Source: Protopterus annectens (Eukaryota > Chordata > Ceratodontiformes > Protopteridae). From it: a stretch of 64,000 bases of DNA. Position numbers and translations under genes: made by a program. The stretch lies in contig NC_056747.1 of NCBI RefSeq assembly GCF_019279795.1, positions 998,296,320 to 998,360,319 of the forward strand, written 5' to 3'. Below, piece after piece: positions 36,218 to 48,833 of the stretch (positions within the stretch are counted from its first letter, which is position 1; every line of letters starts with the position of its first letter). Under the pieces are notes generated by a model. That model made no database searches, was not told where the DNA came from, and saw only the letters and a program-made list of their open reading frames with translations.

Positions 36218-36636
36218 ATTGTTCTGATTGTTAAAAAATGTTATGTAACCCTTCTTATTCTCACATGGTACCACGATTTTCTATTTCACAGTTTATCGAG
36301 AATAACTGTCTTACCTATTCTGTTTCCCTGATCTATGACAAGACTGCAGTTTCTCTGTCCCTGACTTGTGCAATACAAATCTCCTGACAGATATTTTCAA
36401 TCAAGTCCCTGATCTAAAACAGAAAAAAGGTAAATTTCACCTTTCCTAGGCCTCCATGATTGATTCTCTCTGGTTCGTATACAGACTCGTCCTCCAGTCG
36501 CAGATCAGAAAAGTGTCTGGCCTCTTCTGAACGACAATTCAATTGGAGGTCTTTCAAAGCAGAAGAACCGATGTTGTCTCTTCCCCGTACGGTTTCATGC
36601 CACCTGGCCCATCTGACCTGAGGAGAAGAGAGAGAG
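36218..36636 (-). other. Proviral leader (presumed packaging region)
   Basis: This is non-coding sequence between the primer-binding site and the gag ATG. Its position is where the packaging signal normally lies. I see no diagnostic motif. Confidence 0.5.
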
Positions 36637-36654
36637 CTCCGGCTCGAAGGACCA
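36637..36654 (-). promoter_or_regulatory. Primer-binding site, tRNA-Tyr type
   Basis: The plus strand reads CTCCGGCTCGAAGGACCA, which matches the 3' end of vertebrate cytoplasmic tRNA-Tyr (from general knowledge) at 17 of 18 bases including the CCA. It lies 3 bases inside the 5' LTR edge. Such a site primes minus-strand DNA synthesis. Confidence 0.85.
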
Positions 36655-36657
36655 ATC

Positions 36658-37426
36658 TGTCAAAGGAAAAATAACTTCAAAATGATCAACACATGGCAGG
36701 TTCAGGTTAAGGCACTTTAATCTTACAGCAAGGAGACAAAAACGTGCTAATACAGAGTTTGTCTAACTAGAATCAGGAAGTGAGACTGTCTTTATACATT
36801 TCTTACAAGGTATTGCCTACTAAGCTGATGTAATAAATCACAAGTTCTTTCAATATTGTTTTTCAGCAGTTGTTTGTCCATGATTTTCTGCTGGCATATC
36901 AGGTTTTCACAAAAACTTCTTGAGAAAAACAAGGTGGCCTTGACGACCACCGGTCAGATACAACTTTTACTATGCAATGTTACCATCAAAGGTACTATGG
37001 CTAATTTGAGCACAAAGCAAGTACAGATTACAGTTCATTTCTTCAAGCAGTCTTTTGTCTGATGTATCTCTTCTTTTCCACAGTTGTGCATGTTCTCATA
37101 ACATGAACAGGGTTGATTGTTCATATTCAATCACATTATAGAAAACAGTATTGTTCTAGTCATTCACTATTCATTCATTTTCCTGACCTAGCCGATAATC
37201 ACCTGCTTCCCAGTACATTTCCAAAAGGCATAAACATGAATTTTGCTGTGCTAGCAAATACTAGATCAGAGAGCATCTTGCAATTTCAGAAAGCATACTG
37301 CAGTTTGAAAAGCATCTTATAATCTCATACAAAATTAAGCTGTACATAAAATAGAATGAAAATGTGTTAACCCTTTTAGCTTCTAATAAGCACTAAACAT
37401 ATACATTAATACATATTTTTCTAACA
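36658..37426 (-). repeat. Proviral 5' LTR
   Basis: It has the same TG...CA ends as the 3' LTR and about 30 differences by eye over 769 bases. It would hold the promoter for the provirus. The right edge abuts AGGTC, the target duplication, after which the LINE reverse transcriptase resumes. Confidence 0.95.
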
Positions 37427-38962
37427 AGGTCTCAGCTCCATTAGACACCCTATTCAACCAAAGCCTGAGCACCAACTTCATCCCAGCTTAATGGAAGACA
37501 GTCACTGTCATCCATCTACACAAAGTTGGAGCACCCACTGACCCAGGCAATTATAGGCCCATCAGCCTAAGTAGTCTGATCTGCAAGGCCATGGAAAGCA
37601 TTATTATGGACCTTATAAACAGGGACATTGGCAACCTCCAGAGGCTTGTCCACATACAGTTTGATATTGTCAATGGGAGATCAGGCCTGTTAAACATGGT
37701 TGACTTCTTCGAAGCAGTCACCAAAGCCATGGACGAGGGAAGACAGTGCACATGGCTTACTTTGACCTAGACAAAGCCTTTGACACTATTCCCCACTCAG
37801 CCATAATACATAAACCTTCCCAGCTAGGCATCAACCATTATGTTACCAGATGGGTAGTTAACTGGCTCAAAGATAGAACCCACTCAGTCAAAATAGGGGA
37901 AGCCACTTCTAGTAGTAGACCCATAAAGAGTGTTATAACCCAAGGATCCCTCTTGGGGCCTCTATTTTTTGGGATATACTTTTCTGAGGTGCAGGCCAAA
38001 ACCGGTGGTCTGTGCTGACCACATTTTCAGATGACTGCAAGCTGGGCACCATCTTACATTTCCTCTAGTGATGTGAACATCCTCCATGAAACCCTTACCC
38101 AAGCTAATGACTGGTGCCAGAATGATTGCCTCAAACTAAATGCCAAGAAATGCATCATTATCCCCTTTGAGGTAAATGTCATTCATGCTAATGACAGTAA
38201 TAACAACATATTAAGCATGCAATTAGTCACGAGGGACTTGGGCATCCAGAGTGATAGCAACCTGATACTTGATCTCCGCATTGCCACCATTGTATGAAAG
38301 GTTTTAACATGGCCCACCTCATATTTAAGGCTATGTCATCCAGGAACCAGGAGGTCATAAAATCCCTGTACTCCTCCCTTATCAGACCCATTACTGAGTA
38401 CAAGTTCTCCTTTGTCATGTACCTTGCCAAGCACATGCAGCAGTTGCAGAGACCACAGAGGTTCCTGACCAGGAAAATCCAGAGTCTCAAACACTTATCC
38501 TATACAGGTAGGCTATACTCCATGTCCCTCTACTCAGTCTCATACAGACTGATCATAGTTGACCTGTGGCTGGCATACAAGGCCATTTCTGACACAGCCT
38601 AGATTGAGTTGCTGCATATCCATAAGACAAACCCCACTTGTGCAATTCACATGCTAGGCCTTAGCCTGGTCTGTGACATGAATAGTACTTGTTGCTGGAA
38701 TAGATTTGGGTACAAAGATTCCACCATCTGTTGAATAGACTCAATCTCCATGTTAAGCAGAGTACCTTTCTAGCCCTCTTTAAGAGGAACCTGGACAACA
38801 GCATGGGAAACAGAAAGTACACCCCTTGGATCCCACCTGTGTCCCAGCTGGACAGGGGAAACAGGTGCTGACTTTGAAGGAACATGGGGGAAAATTTTGG
38901 CTAGGCTTCTAAGGGTCCCTGGGCCAATAGCTTAGTATAATCCCATGAACCTATGAACCTAT
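37427..38962 (+). mobile_element. CR1-like LINE, copy 2, 3' part (split by provirus)
   Basis: Reverse transcriptase resumes exactly where it stopped at 27,591: TVIHLHKVGAPTDPGNYRPI at about 37,505, then AYFDLDKAFDTIPHS (37,757) and a TQGSLLGPLFF box (37,939). FSDDCKLG, the catalytic box, lies near 38,027 in a shifted frame, and the C-terminal part is at 38,294-38,602. The 3' untranslated region ends in TATGAACC repeats at 38,944-38,962. Several frameshifts make it inactive. Confidence 0.88.
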
Positions 38963-39375
38963 TACTTTAGATGTTTGCTGTATTTATTTCACACTGTCCT
39001 GCAATGTTGTCTTAAATTATTCCCTGTGAATCTGAACTGTGTAGTTACTGTTCTGATTGAGTATTGTTGTGTTCCTTTATTAATTATTATTAAATATAGT
39101 TAAACCTTGTCATTGTGTCTGGTCTGTATAGAACTAAGTAAGCTCTTAGCGTACTTGCATATGTATTTGGTGACACTGCTTAGCTCACTCCCAGTAGCCT
39201 TGGTTTTAATCACACTTACAATTTTTTAATAGGTACATCACACAATAGGATTCATCATCCTTTGGTGAGGGCCTTACAATAGCTGGTAAAGAGCAGGATT
39301 GTGGCAGTCAGAACTACCTCAATGTCTGAGCAGAAAGGTCCATAGATAGTAAACCTGTGCCAGCCTTTCCCAGGA
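38963..39375. other. No clear feature
   Basis: It contains two AGC(T)CTTAGC-like words near 39,140-39,185 that could be Harbinger subterminal sequence, but there are too few to call. Confidence 0.35.

Positions 39376-39453
<78 letters not shown>
39376..39453. repeat. (GT)n microsatellite
   Basis: About 37 GT units, nearly pure. Confidence 0.98.
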
Positions 39454-39454
<1 letters not shown>

Positions 39455-39964
39455 TGTGAGATACATAAATCAAATCTCAAAATATGTGTGTTAGCTACTT
39501 GGGCAAGGACCCAAAGCACTGATTAGACAGAGAGGGTGATGGATGTTTTGGCTTGACCACTCTGCTGAGATGTTTACCGTATAGCTGTGCCAGTGGGGAG
39601 TGTTATTGGGGATCTGGAGTGAGAGGGGGAAATCAGCCCCCAACTGACTGTGATCTCTGTGTGCTTTGAAGGGTAATTGTAATTTACTGTGCAGGTACTT
39701 GTCATCCTTGCATTGTGTACATCCCTCACTGGTGGTAGTGGTGAGGAATAAGGCTTCCTGATGACTGGGCTAGTGTAGTGGCATCACACTGACAGTACAT
39801 ACTGGTGGATACAGCTAGCATATCACATCATGTACCATCATTGAGACCCTCTCAGTCTGCCAATGTCATACAGGATTATTTCGCAGATTGTCCAGGTCTC
39901 CCTGACCATTCCTAACATTGTTTGGCTAGGTGAGTGTGTTCTCCACACCTGTAGCTGATTGCCT

Positions 39965-40640
<676 letters not shown>

Positions 40641-40898
40641 GATGAATGGAGGATTATGCACATTAATGGTCCTCATTGGGGAGAACATGAAACATCAGGA
40701 TCAAGAGGATAACTCATGCTGTAATGGCAGTATGATGACAATACCCACACACATACTGTGCTGATAGATGGCAGAGGTATGATGTGGGTGCTAGTAGTGG
40801 ATAGTGCTAGCAAAAGTGGATGTGCAGGATCTGTACATAATGGTGGCTAGTGTATGTGGTCTTGTGATGTGTTTCCCTGTTCATGTCTTTCAGGTGGG

Positions 40899-41331
40899 AT
40901 GTACCACAGATGCCAACAGGGATTCTCAGAAGCCGAGACTGCGGCTATCATTGATGCACTTCAATTCCATCACAGGGTACTGTTGGGGAGGAGCCGGCAA
41001 AACCTGCAGGACTATACAAGGAACTGGTAGTGACTGTGAACAATCTGGGCCAAAGTGACCATACCTACGAGCAGGTCCGACACCATGCCAATGACCTCAT
41101 CCACAATGCATGGCAAAGGTCTGCAGCTGTAGCCAGGGACTGTGCTGGCACAGGTAGAGAGCCTGCTATGCAAGCACCACTGACAGCCATGGAGGAGTTC
41201 CTAATCAACTTTGGTGCAGCCACTGCATCCCAGGAAGCAATCACCAGATATGTTGTGGAGGTGGATGGCACAAAGGCAACAGCCGAGGAGCATCCAGATA
41301 AGGCCCCAGTGGACATCACTTCAATACCGTA
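40899..41331 (+). pseudogene. Myb/SANT-like Harbinger protein (element B)
   Basis: After a pyrimidine-rich CTTTCAG acceptor-like site, the frame starts at ATG 40,899 and reads FSEAETAAIIDALQFHHRVL. A frame change near 41,025 follows, then VNNLGQSDHTYEQVRHHAND, and then an ARDCAGTGREP...LTAMEE segment. Helix 1 with acidic and aromatic residues, a second helix with T-EQVR--, and the TG(G)-P----LT--E tail match Myb/SANT-like proteins encoded by Harbinger transposons. They bind transposon ends together with the transposase. The frame change suggests decay. Confidence 0.6.
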
Positions 41332-41553
41332 GCATTCAGAATGGCAGCCTTTGCATATCTGAATGCATATGTCAGGTCAAACTGCATTTGTGTGTGGAGA
41401 TTTGTAATGCACACAAGTGCACAGCTATTGTGAATGTTAGCAAATTAGGTAGTATCACAGCTTGTAGTGTACATGTTCAGAAATACACATATTATCCTGT
41501 ACCAATGCCACATGTGTGTGTGTGCTGACAGTACCTCTCCCCCACAACTGCAT

Positions 41554-41594
41554 AGGTCCCTCTGGTGTGGCTGGGGAACAGCTACCTGAAGCCG
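41554..41594 (+). pseudogene. Possible small exon of the Myb-like gene
   Basis: The segment between an AG acceptor (CTGCATAG) and a GT donor (GCCGGTGAGTG) can join in frame to the next piece at 42,189 across matching splice-like sites (TCACAGGTGAAC). The joined peptide would be Pro/Ser/Gly-rich. This is an inference from splice signals only. Confidence 0.3.
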
Positions 41595-42057
41595 GTGAGT
41601 GTGAAACTGTCTTGTTGTGGCTCACTAATACACTTGGCATGTTAAGGGCAGACAGTTTTCCATGCACACAACTGTTACACTTAGCCATATTGCAATATAT
41701 ACATGTTCACTTGTAGTGGGGTTAATTGCGGTCCAGCACATTGCTCATCACAGGAGCCTATTCACAGGTGCTGTAACATATTGGCACATACATTCATAAT
41801 GGTGTAGCCACTGTGCTATACAGGGGTACATTAATATTGTGTACAAGGGTGCACTGTGTGTTAGGTGGAGGTGCATTGAATACTCCCACTCCTCATGTAT
41901 CTCACAGGTGTATAGTAGTAGCAGCATTAACTGGACATAGCTACATTGCATGTTGTTGCCGGCCTGTGCACAGTGTGTCTGTTGTGGTCTGATTGTGTGC
42001 CGTGCATGTCATCATTCAAAAAGTCTGGTCTGCATAATGCCTTTGTGCCACTTCACC

Positions 42058-42059
<2 letters not shown>

Positions 42060-42132
<73 letters not shown>
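42060..42132. repeat. (GT)n microsatellite
   Basis: About 36 GT units within the presumed intron of the Myb-like gene. Confidence 0.98.
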
Positions 42133-42134
<2 letters not shown>

Positions 42135-42188
42135 CAGAAAACATTATAGTTCAGGTAGTAATTTACATTTGTTGTCTTCCACTCACAG

Positions 42189-43157
42189 GTGAACATTGTG
42201 TTGGTGTTTCAACCCCTTCACAACCTGATGTCAGTGTCTCATTAGACTCTGATGATGATAGTGGTCAAAATGAGGCACAGGTGGCATTGCTGGGGGCTGA
42301 ATCTGTACCATTGGTTAACATCCCACTTCCAGTCACAATGTCCCTGTACATAGTCAGTATGCCCACACATTCCCAGTTCCCAGCAGCCACAGATATTGGA
42401 CAGTCAGAGGATGGTGGCATTGAACAGACTAATGTGGTGACTATGGCATCTGTGACTGTTGACAGTAACCAAAGCCAGAGACCAGGCAAGGTCCCACACA
42501 AGCGGATTGGCAGGGGTGCTCTAAGGAAGACTGCTTCCCATCCAGTCCCTGTCAGAGGTGTCACAGCATGCGTCCCCTGATGCATGTTCTGGTCCATCAT
42601 GGAGGCACAGGCACATTCAGAATGGTACACCAGACAGATGCTCAGAGTCATGGATGCAACACTTCCTGCCATGCATGATGACCTCTGCTGCACTGGTGAT
42701 GCTTAACATCATTTTGCCAATGTTGTGGATAGATGGTGGGGTGAGACATTGTCAATTCTCAACCATGCAATGTCCATGCTTGAGCATGTGGTGGGAGTAG
42801 AGCATCGGACATGTGGATGTAGATCAGCAATAATATCAGCTGACAGGGCACGTGGCCATGCACATTCACACTCCCATAGTAGCAGTACCACGTGCTCTAC
42901 TGAGAGGAGGGTGCTGTCCACACCACAACACAGCAGGCCATGGGAAAGTAGTCCTGGCCAGTCCTGTGAGGGACACAGTTCCAGCAGACACCAGTCACGA
43001 TCAGGGAGTAATACCACATCTGACCTTGACCTGATGGTGTCAGTGACACTCCTGGCAGAACCAGTCCCCATATCTATGTCTGGAGACGGTGAACTGTATG
43101 CATATTCTGCCATGTATGGACCACGGTTGTCCAACATAACCCTGTGTAATGCTTGAC
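42189..43157 (+). pseudogene. C-terminal part of the Myb-like Harbinger protein
   Basis: It starts after a TCACAG acceptor. It is an acidic, Ser-rich stretch (SVSLDSDDDSG) followed by a basic patch (HKRIGRGALRK) at about 42,500. The frame then switches near 42,580. A later frame (42,725-43,156) has WWGETLSILNHAMSMLEHV, a possible amphipathic helix, and a His/Ser/Arg-rich tail. Acidic plus basic plus C-terminal helix is the usual arrangement in these proteins. Several stops show it is broken. Confidence 0.4.
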
Positions 43158-43789
43158 TGTTTGCATACACACACTTACACAACACTATCACATGCAGTCA
43201 CCACCAGATGCACACAGCTCTTCTCCATGGCTCAGTTGAACACCACCCCTCCAGACACACTCACACATGATGTCAATTGTATGGCCCAGCCTAGGCCTTT
43301 GGCAACCCCACACTACACCCTGTGCACGTGATGATACCTTTGCCACATCCCTTTTATCCATACCATAGATGCAGCGACATGCTAATATGGGTCTGATGCA
43401 CAGGGTAAATATAGTACAGTGTACTAATGTTATGCTGTGTAAGGTGCTGTCTGCTGGCAATTGTCATGGGTACACATCAAAGTGTATGTTCTTCTCTGCC
43501 ATGATGCATTATTGCTGTTAGCACTGCTGACTGACTGTTGTCTCACATGCTTTGTTCTGTTTCCGTTCCAGGTATCTGTGTGTGTACAGCCTGAGAAGCT
43601 GCTAACATTACTGAAGCTGAATATGGTAGAGTGGAAACACAGTGATCTTTTCATTGCCAAGGTACGGATGTATATGTACATGTTTACCTAGGTGTGTATG
43701 CATGCAACAGTGTGTGAGGGACAATGAGGGCATGCACACCCCTTGACACAGCCAGCTAGCCTTCATACATGCCACCTAGGTGTTCCATA

Positions 43790-44010
43790 GGACCACAGGT
43801 TCATAGATACAGAGGAGGTTACTACAGTACTAGCCCTAGGTCTCTCACAAGCCTAGCCATTACTTTATCCCCAACAGAATCATCAGTCAGCACCTGTTGC
43901 CCTTGCCATTGCTGGACACAGGTTTAACCCCAGGGACACATATATTTTTCCCCATCCACTCAACCTTGATGCAGTTGATGACGGTATGCATGGTACTGTC
44001 TTTGACATGT
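43790..44010 (-). mobile_element. CR1-like LINE, 3'-end fragment
   Basis: GGTTCATAGATACAGAGGAG, followed by GTTACTACAGTACTAGCCCT, matches the 3' ends of the minus copies at 50,945 and 62,755. Only the last roughly 200 bases of a LINE remain. Confidence 0.65.
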
Positions 44011-44452
44011 TTGGGGAGTGTAGTCCTGACACAGGGTAGTCTCTGGTAGCCAAACCTGACTCTCCAGCATATGTTTCTACTATCTCATATGTGAGTCAGG
44101 CCTCTTGCACCAGTAATATGCATGGAGTTATACTGTCATACACGGGGCTGCTGTTGAATGGCTGAGTACAACATTGCCATCTTGGCATGCCACAGACACC
44201 TGTGGACAACCTGACCATTAACCACTGGGGCAGTACTGATTACAGGCTGCCTGCATGGGACAGGTGTTGAGAGTCATGGCTGACCTTTGTGGGTGTTAAC
44301 ACAGCCTTTACAGTTTCTGCAGATGTCTGCATAGGTGCATAGCAGATCGGCCATGCTGCTAATGTATTTTTGTACTGACTTAGGACTATTCAGAGGTAAT
44401 GTCCGCCTTTTGTCTGGATAAGATCCTTTTACCTATGTCATGAACTGCATAG

Positions 44453-46190
44453 AGTCTTCTTCAGTTATATCAGGAAGCTCAGTGGCAAAGGCCAGGTTTG
44501 TTCCGAATTAATCTTTAACAATATCACATACACTGATCCTGCTGACTTAGCTAATCTGATAGCAGATAGAGTCAGACCAAACTTCACCCCCCTGTCCCCC
44601 CAAAGGCCCTTTCAACATCCCCAAAACTAGTGCCACACCTCACATCTCTGTAGATCAAGTGTTACAGGCCCTATCCATGGCAAAACACACAGCTTACATG
44701 GGACCTGATAGTATCCCAGGATGTATTCTGCACCATCTCCAGCAAGAACTGGTTTCGCCATTGAGCAGCCCATTCAACCACAACCTAAGTACTGGTTTTA
44801 TTTCAGCAGAGTGGAGCACCACCATTGTCATCCCCTTCAACAAAGGTAGTGTCACTACTGACCCTGTAAACTATCATCCCATTAGCTTTAAAAGTCTGGT
44901 CTGTAAACCCATGGAACATATTATTATGTATCTCATAAACAATGACATAGGCAATCTCCAAACGCTTGAACCCATGCAGTTTGGATTCATCAAGGGCAGA
45001 TCTTGCCTGTTTAACCTGGTCGACATCTTTGAAACTGTCACCAAAGCCCTGGATGAGGAAAAGTCAGTACATACAGCTTACCTTGACTTGGCCAAGGCCT
45101 TTGCTATAATCCCCCACTTGGGCATCTTTGAAAAGCTAACACAACTTGGCATAAATCCCTATCTCATCAGGTTGGTGGCCAACTGGCTCACCAACAGGTC
45201 CCCCAAAGTCAAAGTAGGCACACCCACCTCCGATAGCAGACCTGACACTAGTGGAGTCCCCCAGGGATCTGTCCTGGGAACCCTACTATTTGGCATCTAT
45301 TTCTCAGAGATACAGGCAGAGATGTAACCCCTGTGGCTGACCAAGTTTGCCAGCAACTGTAAGTTGGGTGCTAGTACTGACTCCCCAAACAAAGTTAACA
45401 TACTGCAAGAGGGTCTCACAGCAACTAATGACTGGTGCCAAAGTCATGGCCTTAATCTAAATGCCAAAACATGTATCATCATACCATTTGGCAAAAACAC
45501 GACCCCTACTGATTACCTCATCAATGGCAACTCCCTAAGCATACAACCTGTTGTGACAGACATGGGCAGTCATGTTGATAACAACCTCACATTCGACCAT
45601 CAAATAGCAGCAGTGGTCAGAAAAGACTTTTACTTGGTTCATCTCATCAGTAAAGGGATTGCATCCAGGAAAAAGGAGGTTATTACCTCTCTGTACGCCT
45701 CCCTCATTAGACCACAAATTGAGTATAATGCCCCGTTTGAGATGTACCTGTCCATACACCTGCACCAACTGGAAAAGCCACAGAAATAACTCACAAAGAG
45801 AATCCATGGCTTCCAACACCTGCCCTATGTGGACAGGCTCAGATCACTATCACTGTACTCAGTATCATACAGATTGATCATGGGTGATTTTTGTCTTGCC
45901 TACAAGACAATCTTGGACCCTGCCCTACTGGCGATACTCTATATCTGTAAATTGAACTCCTTACACACTACCTGTTCAAAAGGCCTGAACCTAATATGTG
46001 ACATTAACATAACCTGCTGGAGGGACAGGTTTCTCTCCCAGAGGCTGTGCCATCTCTGGAATACACTTTCCATACATGTCAAACAGAGCATCTCACTGAC
46101 CCTTTTCAAGTGCAACCTTCATGACTGGATGGGAAACCACTAATTTGTCCAAGGGGTTCCACCTGTGTCCCTCATTAACAGGGGTGACAG
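44453..46190 (+). mobile_element. CR1-like LINE, copy 4, 5'-truncated
   Basis: It begins inside the segment between the endonuclease and the reverse transcriptase (SLLQLYQEAQWQR-like frames) and covers the whole RT plus a short 3' end. It has no clear TATGAACC repeats, and its right end is set where similarity to other copies stops. Confidence 0.85.
44659..46143 (+). pseudogene. LINE reverse transcriptase (nearly intact, defective active site)
   Basis: The best-preserved RT in the window. The frame 44,659-45,327 holds IVIPFNKGSVTTDPVNYHPI, FGFIKGRSCL, TAYLDLAKAF (an RT aspartate) and SGVPQGSVLGTLLFGIYFSE. One stop at 45,325-45,327 follows, then a catalytic box reading FASNCKLG where siblings read F-DDCKLG. 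Both catalytic aspartates are therefore replaced. The C-terminal part is open at 45,364-45,789 and 45,829-46,143. Confidence 0.88.
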
Positions 46191-46950
46191 GTGCTGACTG
46201 TGCAATTCTTGACCACTGCCACTACTTGTTGTCTGCATGTGACATTGTTGACATCCTAAGTACCCAGGTCTGTCATCACAGTCTGTGTGTTTATGAGGTT
46301 GGTGCTGATATGGGAAATACTTGGGATATCTCCTTGCCATATTGCATGCTGAAACTGTTGTCTGTATTCAGCTTAAGGCCAGGACCTTGACATCATTTCA
46401 CACCCACAGTATGGGCCATTGTAGTGTGTATCAGGAGTTTGTGGCTCAATGACAGACTGCACAATAACTACAGTTGACACAGCCTAAGGCTGTACCTGCA
46501 TATGTGGGTGGTGGCAGTTAGCATTCATGCCTATATACATGTGGGTTATTGGGTGAAGCAGGTAGTCACAGGGCCATTACATGTCTACATATTGCACATG
46601 CATAGCTGACACAGATTGTGGTTCCCACTTTGTCAAATGTGGACTGTGGGACATGTCTTGTACTAATGTGACAGCTGGCCAGACATACCATACCCATGGC
46701 AAGTGCAACACACAGGACTTCCTTTGGTTTGCTACTATGACACCTTATTTGTGTGACATCACCTTAACTTAAGCTGTGTGCCATAACATTAAGGTGCTTC
46801 TGATGTGCAATAACTGCTCTATGCAATCAGTAGACAGCTGTATAAAATGTCTGTTGTCCTACTCGGGACATCTTTATTTTGTCTCTTGTTGTCACAGGTC
46901 ACACCTTGCCAAATGTGGACTGCAACCTGCAGGGTGGTACAGATGAGGGC

Positions 46951-47268
46951 CATACCTAGGACCCTGCACATGCCTGCAGATTGTCCTGATGTTTGACAGA
47001 TGTCTTCTTTCCATCTGTCATAACATTGTGGTTTTCTGGCAAACTGTTGGGAAATCATGACAGACTATCATTACAGATTAATGATGGATATCGTCATGCA
47101 ACAACACATACCCTTTGGAAAGTGCATTCAAATGCATGACCTATTCTGATATCTACCTTCCATGTGCTTCACAGTGATATGCGATGGTTGTGCTCAATGT
47201 TATGTCTTAGCCCAACTTTTCCATATGTCTTTAACCAGGTGTCTTTCTGTAAGGGGTTGAGAGGTATG
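46951..47268 (+). mobile_element. hAT-like MITE, copy D
   Basis: It begins CATACCTAGGACCCTGCACA and ends AAGGGGTTGAGAGGTATG, and contains GTTTTCTGGCAAACTGTTGG. The flanking 8-mers ATGAGGGC and CTGATGGC agree at 6 of 8 positions, compatible with an 8-bp target duplication. Confidence 0.75.
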
Positions 47269-47307
47269 CTGATGGCTGCAACACAGTTAGACAGCTGGAG
47301 GGGATAT

Positions 47308-47308
<1 letters not shown>

Positions 47309-47380
<72 letters not shown>
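47309..47380. repeat. (CA)n microsatellite
   Basis: 36 pure CA units. Confidence 0.98.
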
Positions 47381-47384
<4 letters not shown>

Positions 47385-47444
47385 TTCATGATCTGCCCTT
47401 GCTGATAGCAGAACCTCTACCTGCCTAGTTGTACAAACAATACT

Positions 47445-47957
47445 TATTCTTTTGGCTGCTCCTGTTAGGGGTCACCACAGCAGATCAACTGTTTCCATTT
47501 CTTCCTGTCCTCTGCATCTTGCTCTGTCACACCAACCACCTGCATGTCCTCTCTCACCACATCCATAAACCTTATCTTAGGCCTGCCTCTTTTTCTGTTA
47601 CATGGCAGCTTCATCCTTAGCATCTTTTTCCCAATATACTCTGCATCCCTCCTCAGCACATGTCCAAACCAACATAATCTTGCCTCTCTGGCTTTGTCTC
47701 CAAACCTTCCAACCAGGGCTGACCCTCTAATATACTTATTCCTAATTCTGTCCATCCTCATCACACCCAGTGCAAATCTTAACATCTTCAACTCTGCCAC
47801 GTCAAGCTCTGACTCATGCCTTTTTGTCAATGTCACTGTCTCCAACCCATATAACATAGCTGGTCTCACTACCCTCTTGTAAACCTTCCCTTTCACTCTT
47901 ACTGGTACTCATCTGTCACAAGTCACTCCTGATACTCTTCTCCACCCACTCCATCCT
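47445..47957 (-). mobile_element. RTE-like LINE 3' fragment with a 17-bp target duplication
   Basis: The minus-strand frame 47,896-47,465 encodes the C-terminal end of an endonuclease-reverse transcriptase: VRPAMLYGLETVTLTKRHE, LDVAELKMLRFALGV, RIRNKYIRGSA, CWFGHVLRRDAEY and RGRPKIRFMDVVREDM. The DNA closely resembles a repeat I know to be abundant in teleosts (RTE/Rex3-like). GTTGTACAAACAATACT occurs exactly at both edges (47,428-47,444 and 47,958-47,974), giving a perfect 17-bp target-site duplication. The element is truncated at its 5' end, and the frame is intact to the stop. Confidence 0.85.
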
Positions 47958-48518
47958 GTTGTACAAACAATACTGCTATATACATAACATAAGCACCACC
48001 AAGCTACTATAGTGTTGCAGTGTCTGTCACTACTGCTCAAGAGGTTGACAATTGCAGGTGCTGTTAGGATTGTCAATGGGGAGGGTTCACAGCCACTTAA
48101 CATAGTAGACCCATCTGAAACATACACACACTGCTGCATGGGGACATGCAGTGAAACACACATGCGCACAGAGTTGACACCTTTCCATTTAGATGACCTA
48201 CCTATCTAGTTATGTACAATACAGACTGACATGACAATTGCATGGGCCACAGTGCATTTGTGTTAGTAAATGTGTAACTGTGGTTGCAAGGTGGATGACA
48301 TATGTAGGAGTCGTGACTAGGTTGGCAATGGTTGAGTTAACAGGGTGGAACAGGCACACAAAATAGTATAACCATTGCATACACAAGGCAGCCACAAAGG
48401 GTATTCATACATAAACACATACAATCACACAGTTGGCAATTGTCAGATTAGAACCCCTACCTATCTACTTGCATATGCTAAGTACATATTGCATACACCA
48501 TGGGCATCATATGCCAGA

Positions 48519-48833
48519 GACATAACTCAAAAATTCTTACACCAATTAATTTTGGGAATGCCTTCATGGATGGTGGGATAAACCACACATAATAGTGATT
48601 GTTCTCAAATATTGCTCTTACAAACCTTGACATGTGATAAGGTAACAGACTTTGCATCAACATGAAGTTTGAAATGGGTATGACGTCAAAGCTGACATAT
48701 CTATAACTACAGCAACTGTCACATATTTGCCAGTGATTTTTCATAAAACCCCATTGTTAGGAGATACAGACCACATATATATTGCAAACATCTGGATATT
48801 CTGCATATATCTGTGCAGATTATTGGTATGGCC
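48519..48833 (-). mobile_element. hAT-like MITE, copy E (inside the tandem array)
   Basis: This is a reverse-orientation copy with CAAATATTGCTCTTACAAAC, GGTAACAGACTTTGCATC, TGCCAGTGATTTTTCATAA and the right tip GTGCAGATTATTGGTATG. It lies between two units of the tRNA-like array, so it inserted after the array formed. The left tip is diverged. Confidence 0.65.

Larger units (their letters stand above)
27592..37426 (-). mobile_element. Endogenous retrovirus, class I gamma/epsilon-like, full-length but defective
   Basis: A 9.8-kb provirus lies on the minus strand with two LTRs of about 770 bp, a primer-binding site, gag, pro, pol, env and a polypurine tract in the standard order. A 5-bp target duplication with one mismatch flanks it (AGATC left, AGGTC right). 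It is inserted in a CR1-like LINE. Class assignment rests on several features: one CCHC zinc knuckle, pro in the gag frame, an MLV-like RT, a GPY/F motif at the integrase C-terminus, and a CX6CC env transmembrane subunit. Every gene is interrupted. About 30 differences between the LTRs suggest considerable age. Confidence 0.95.
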
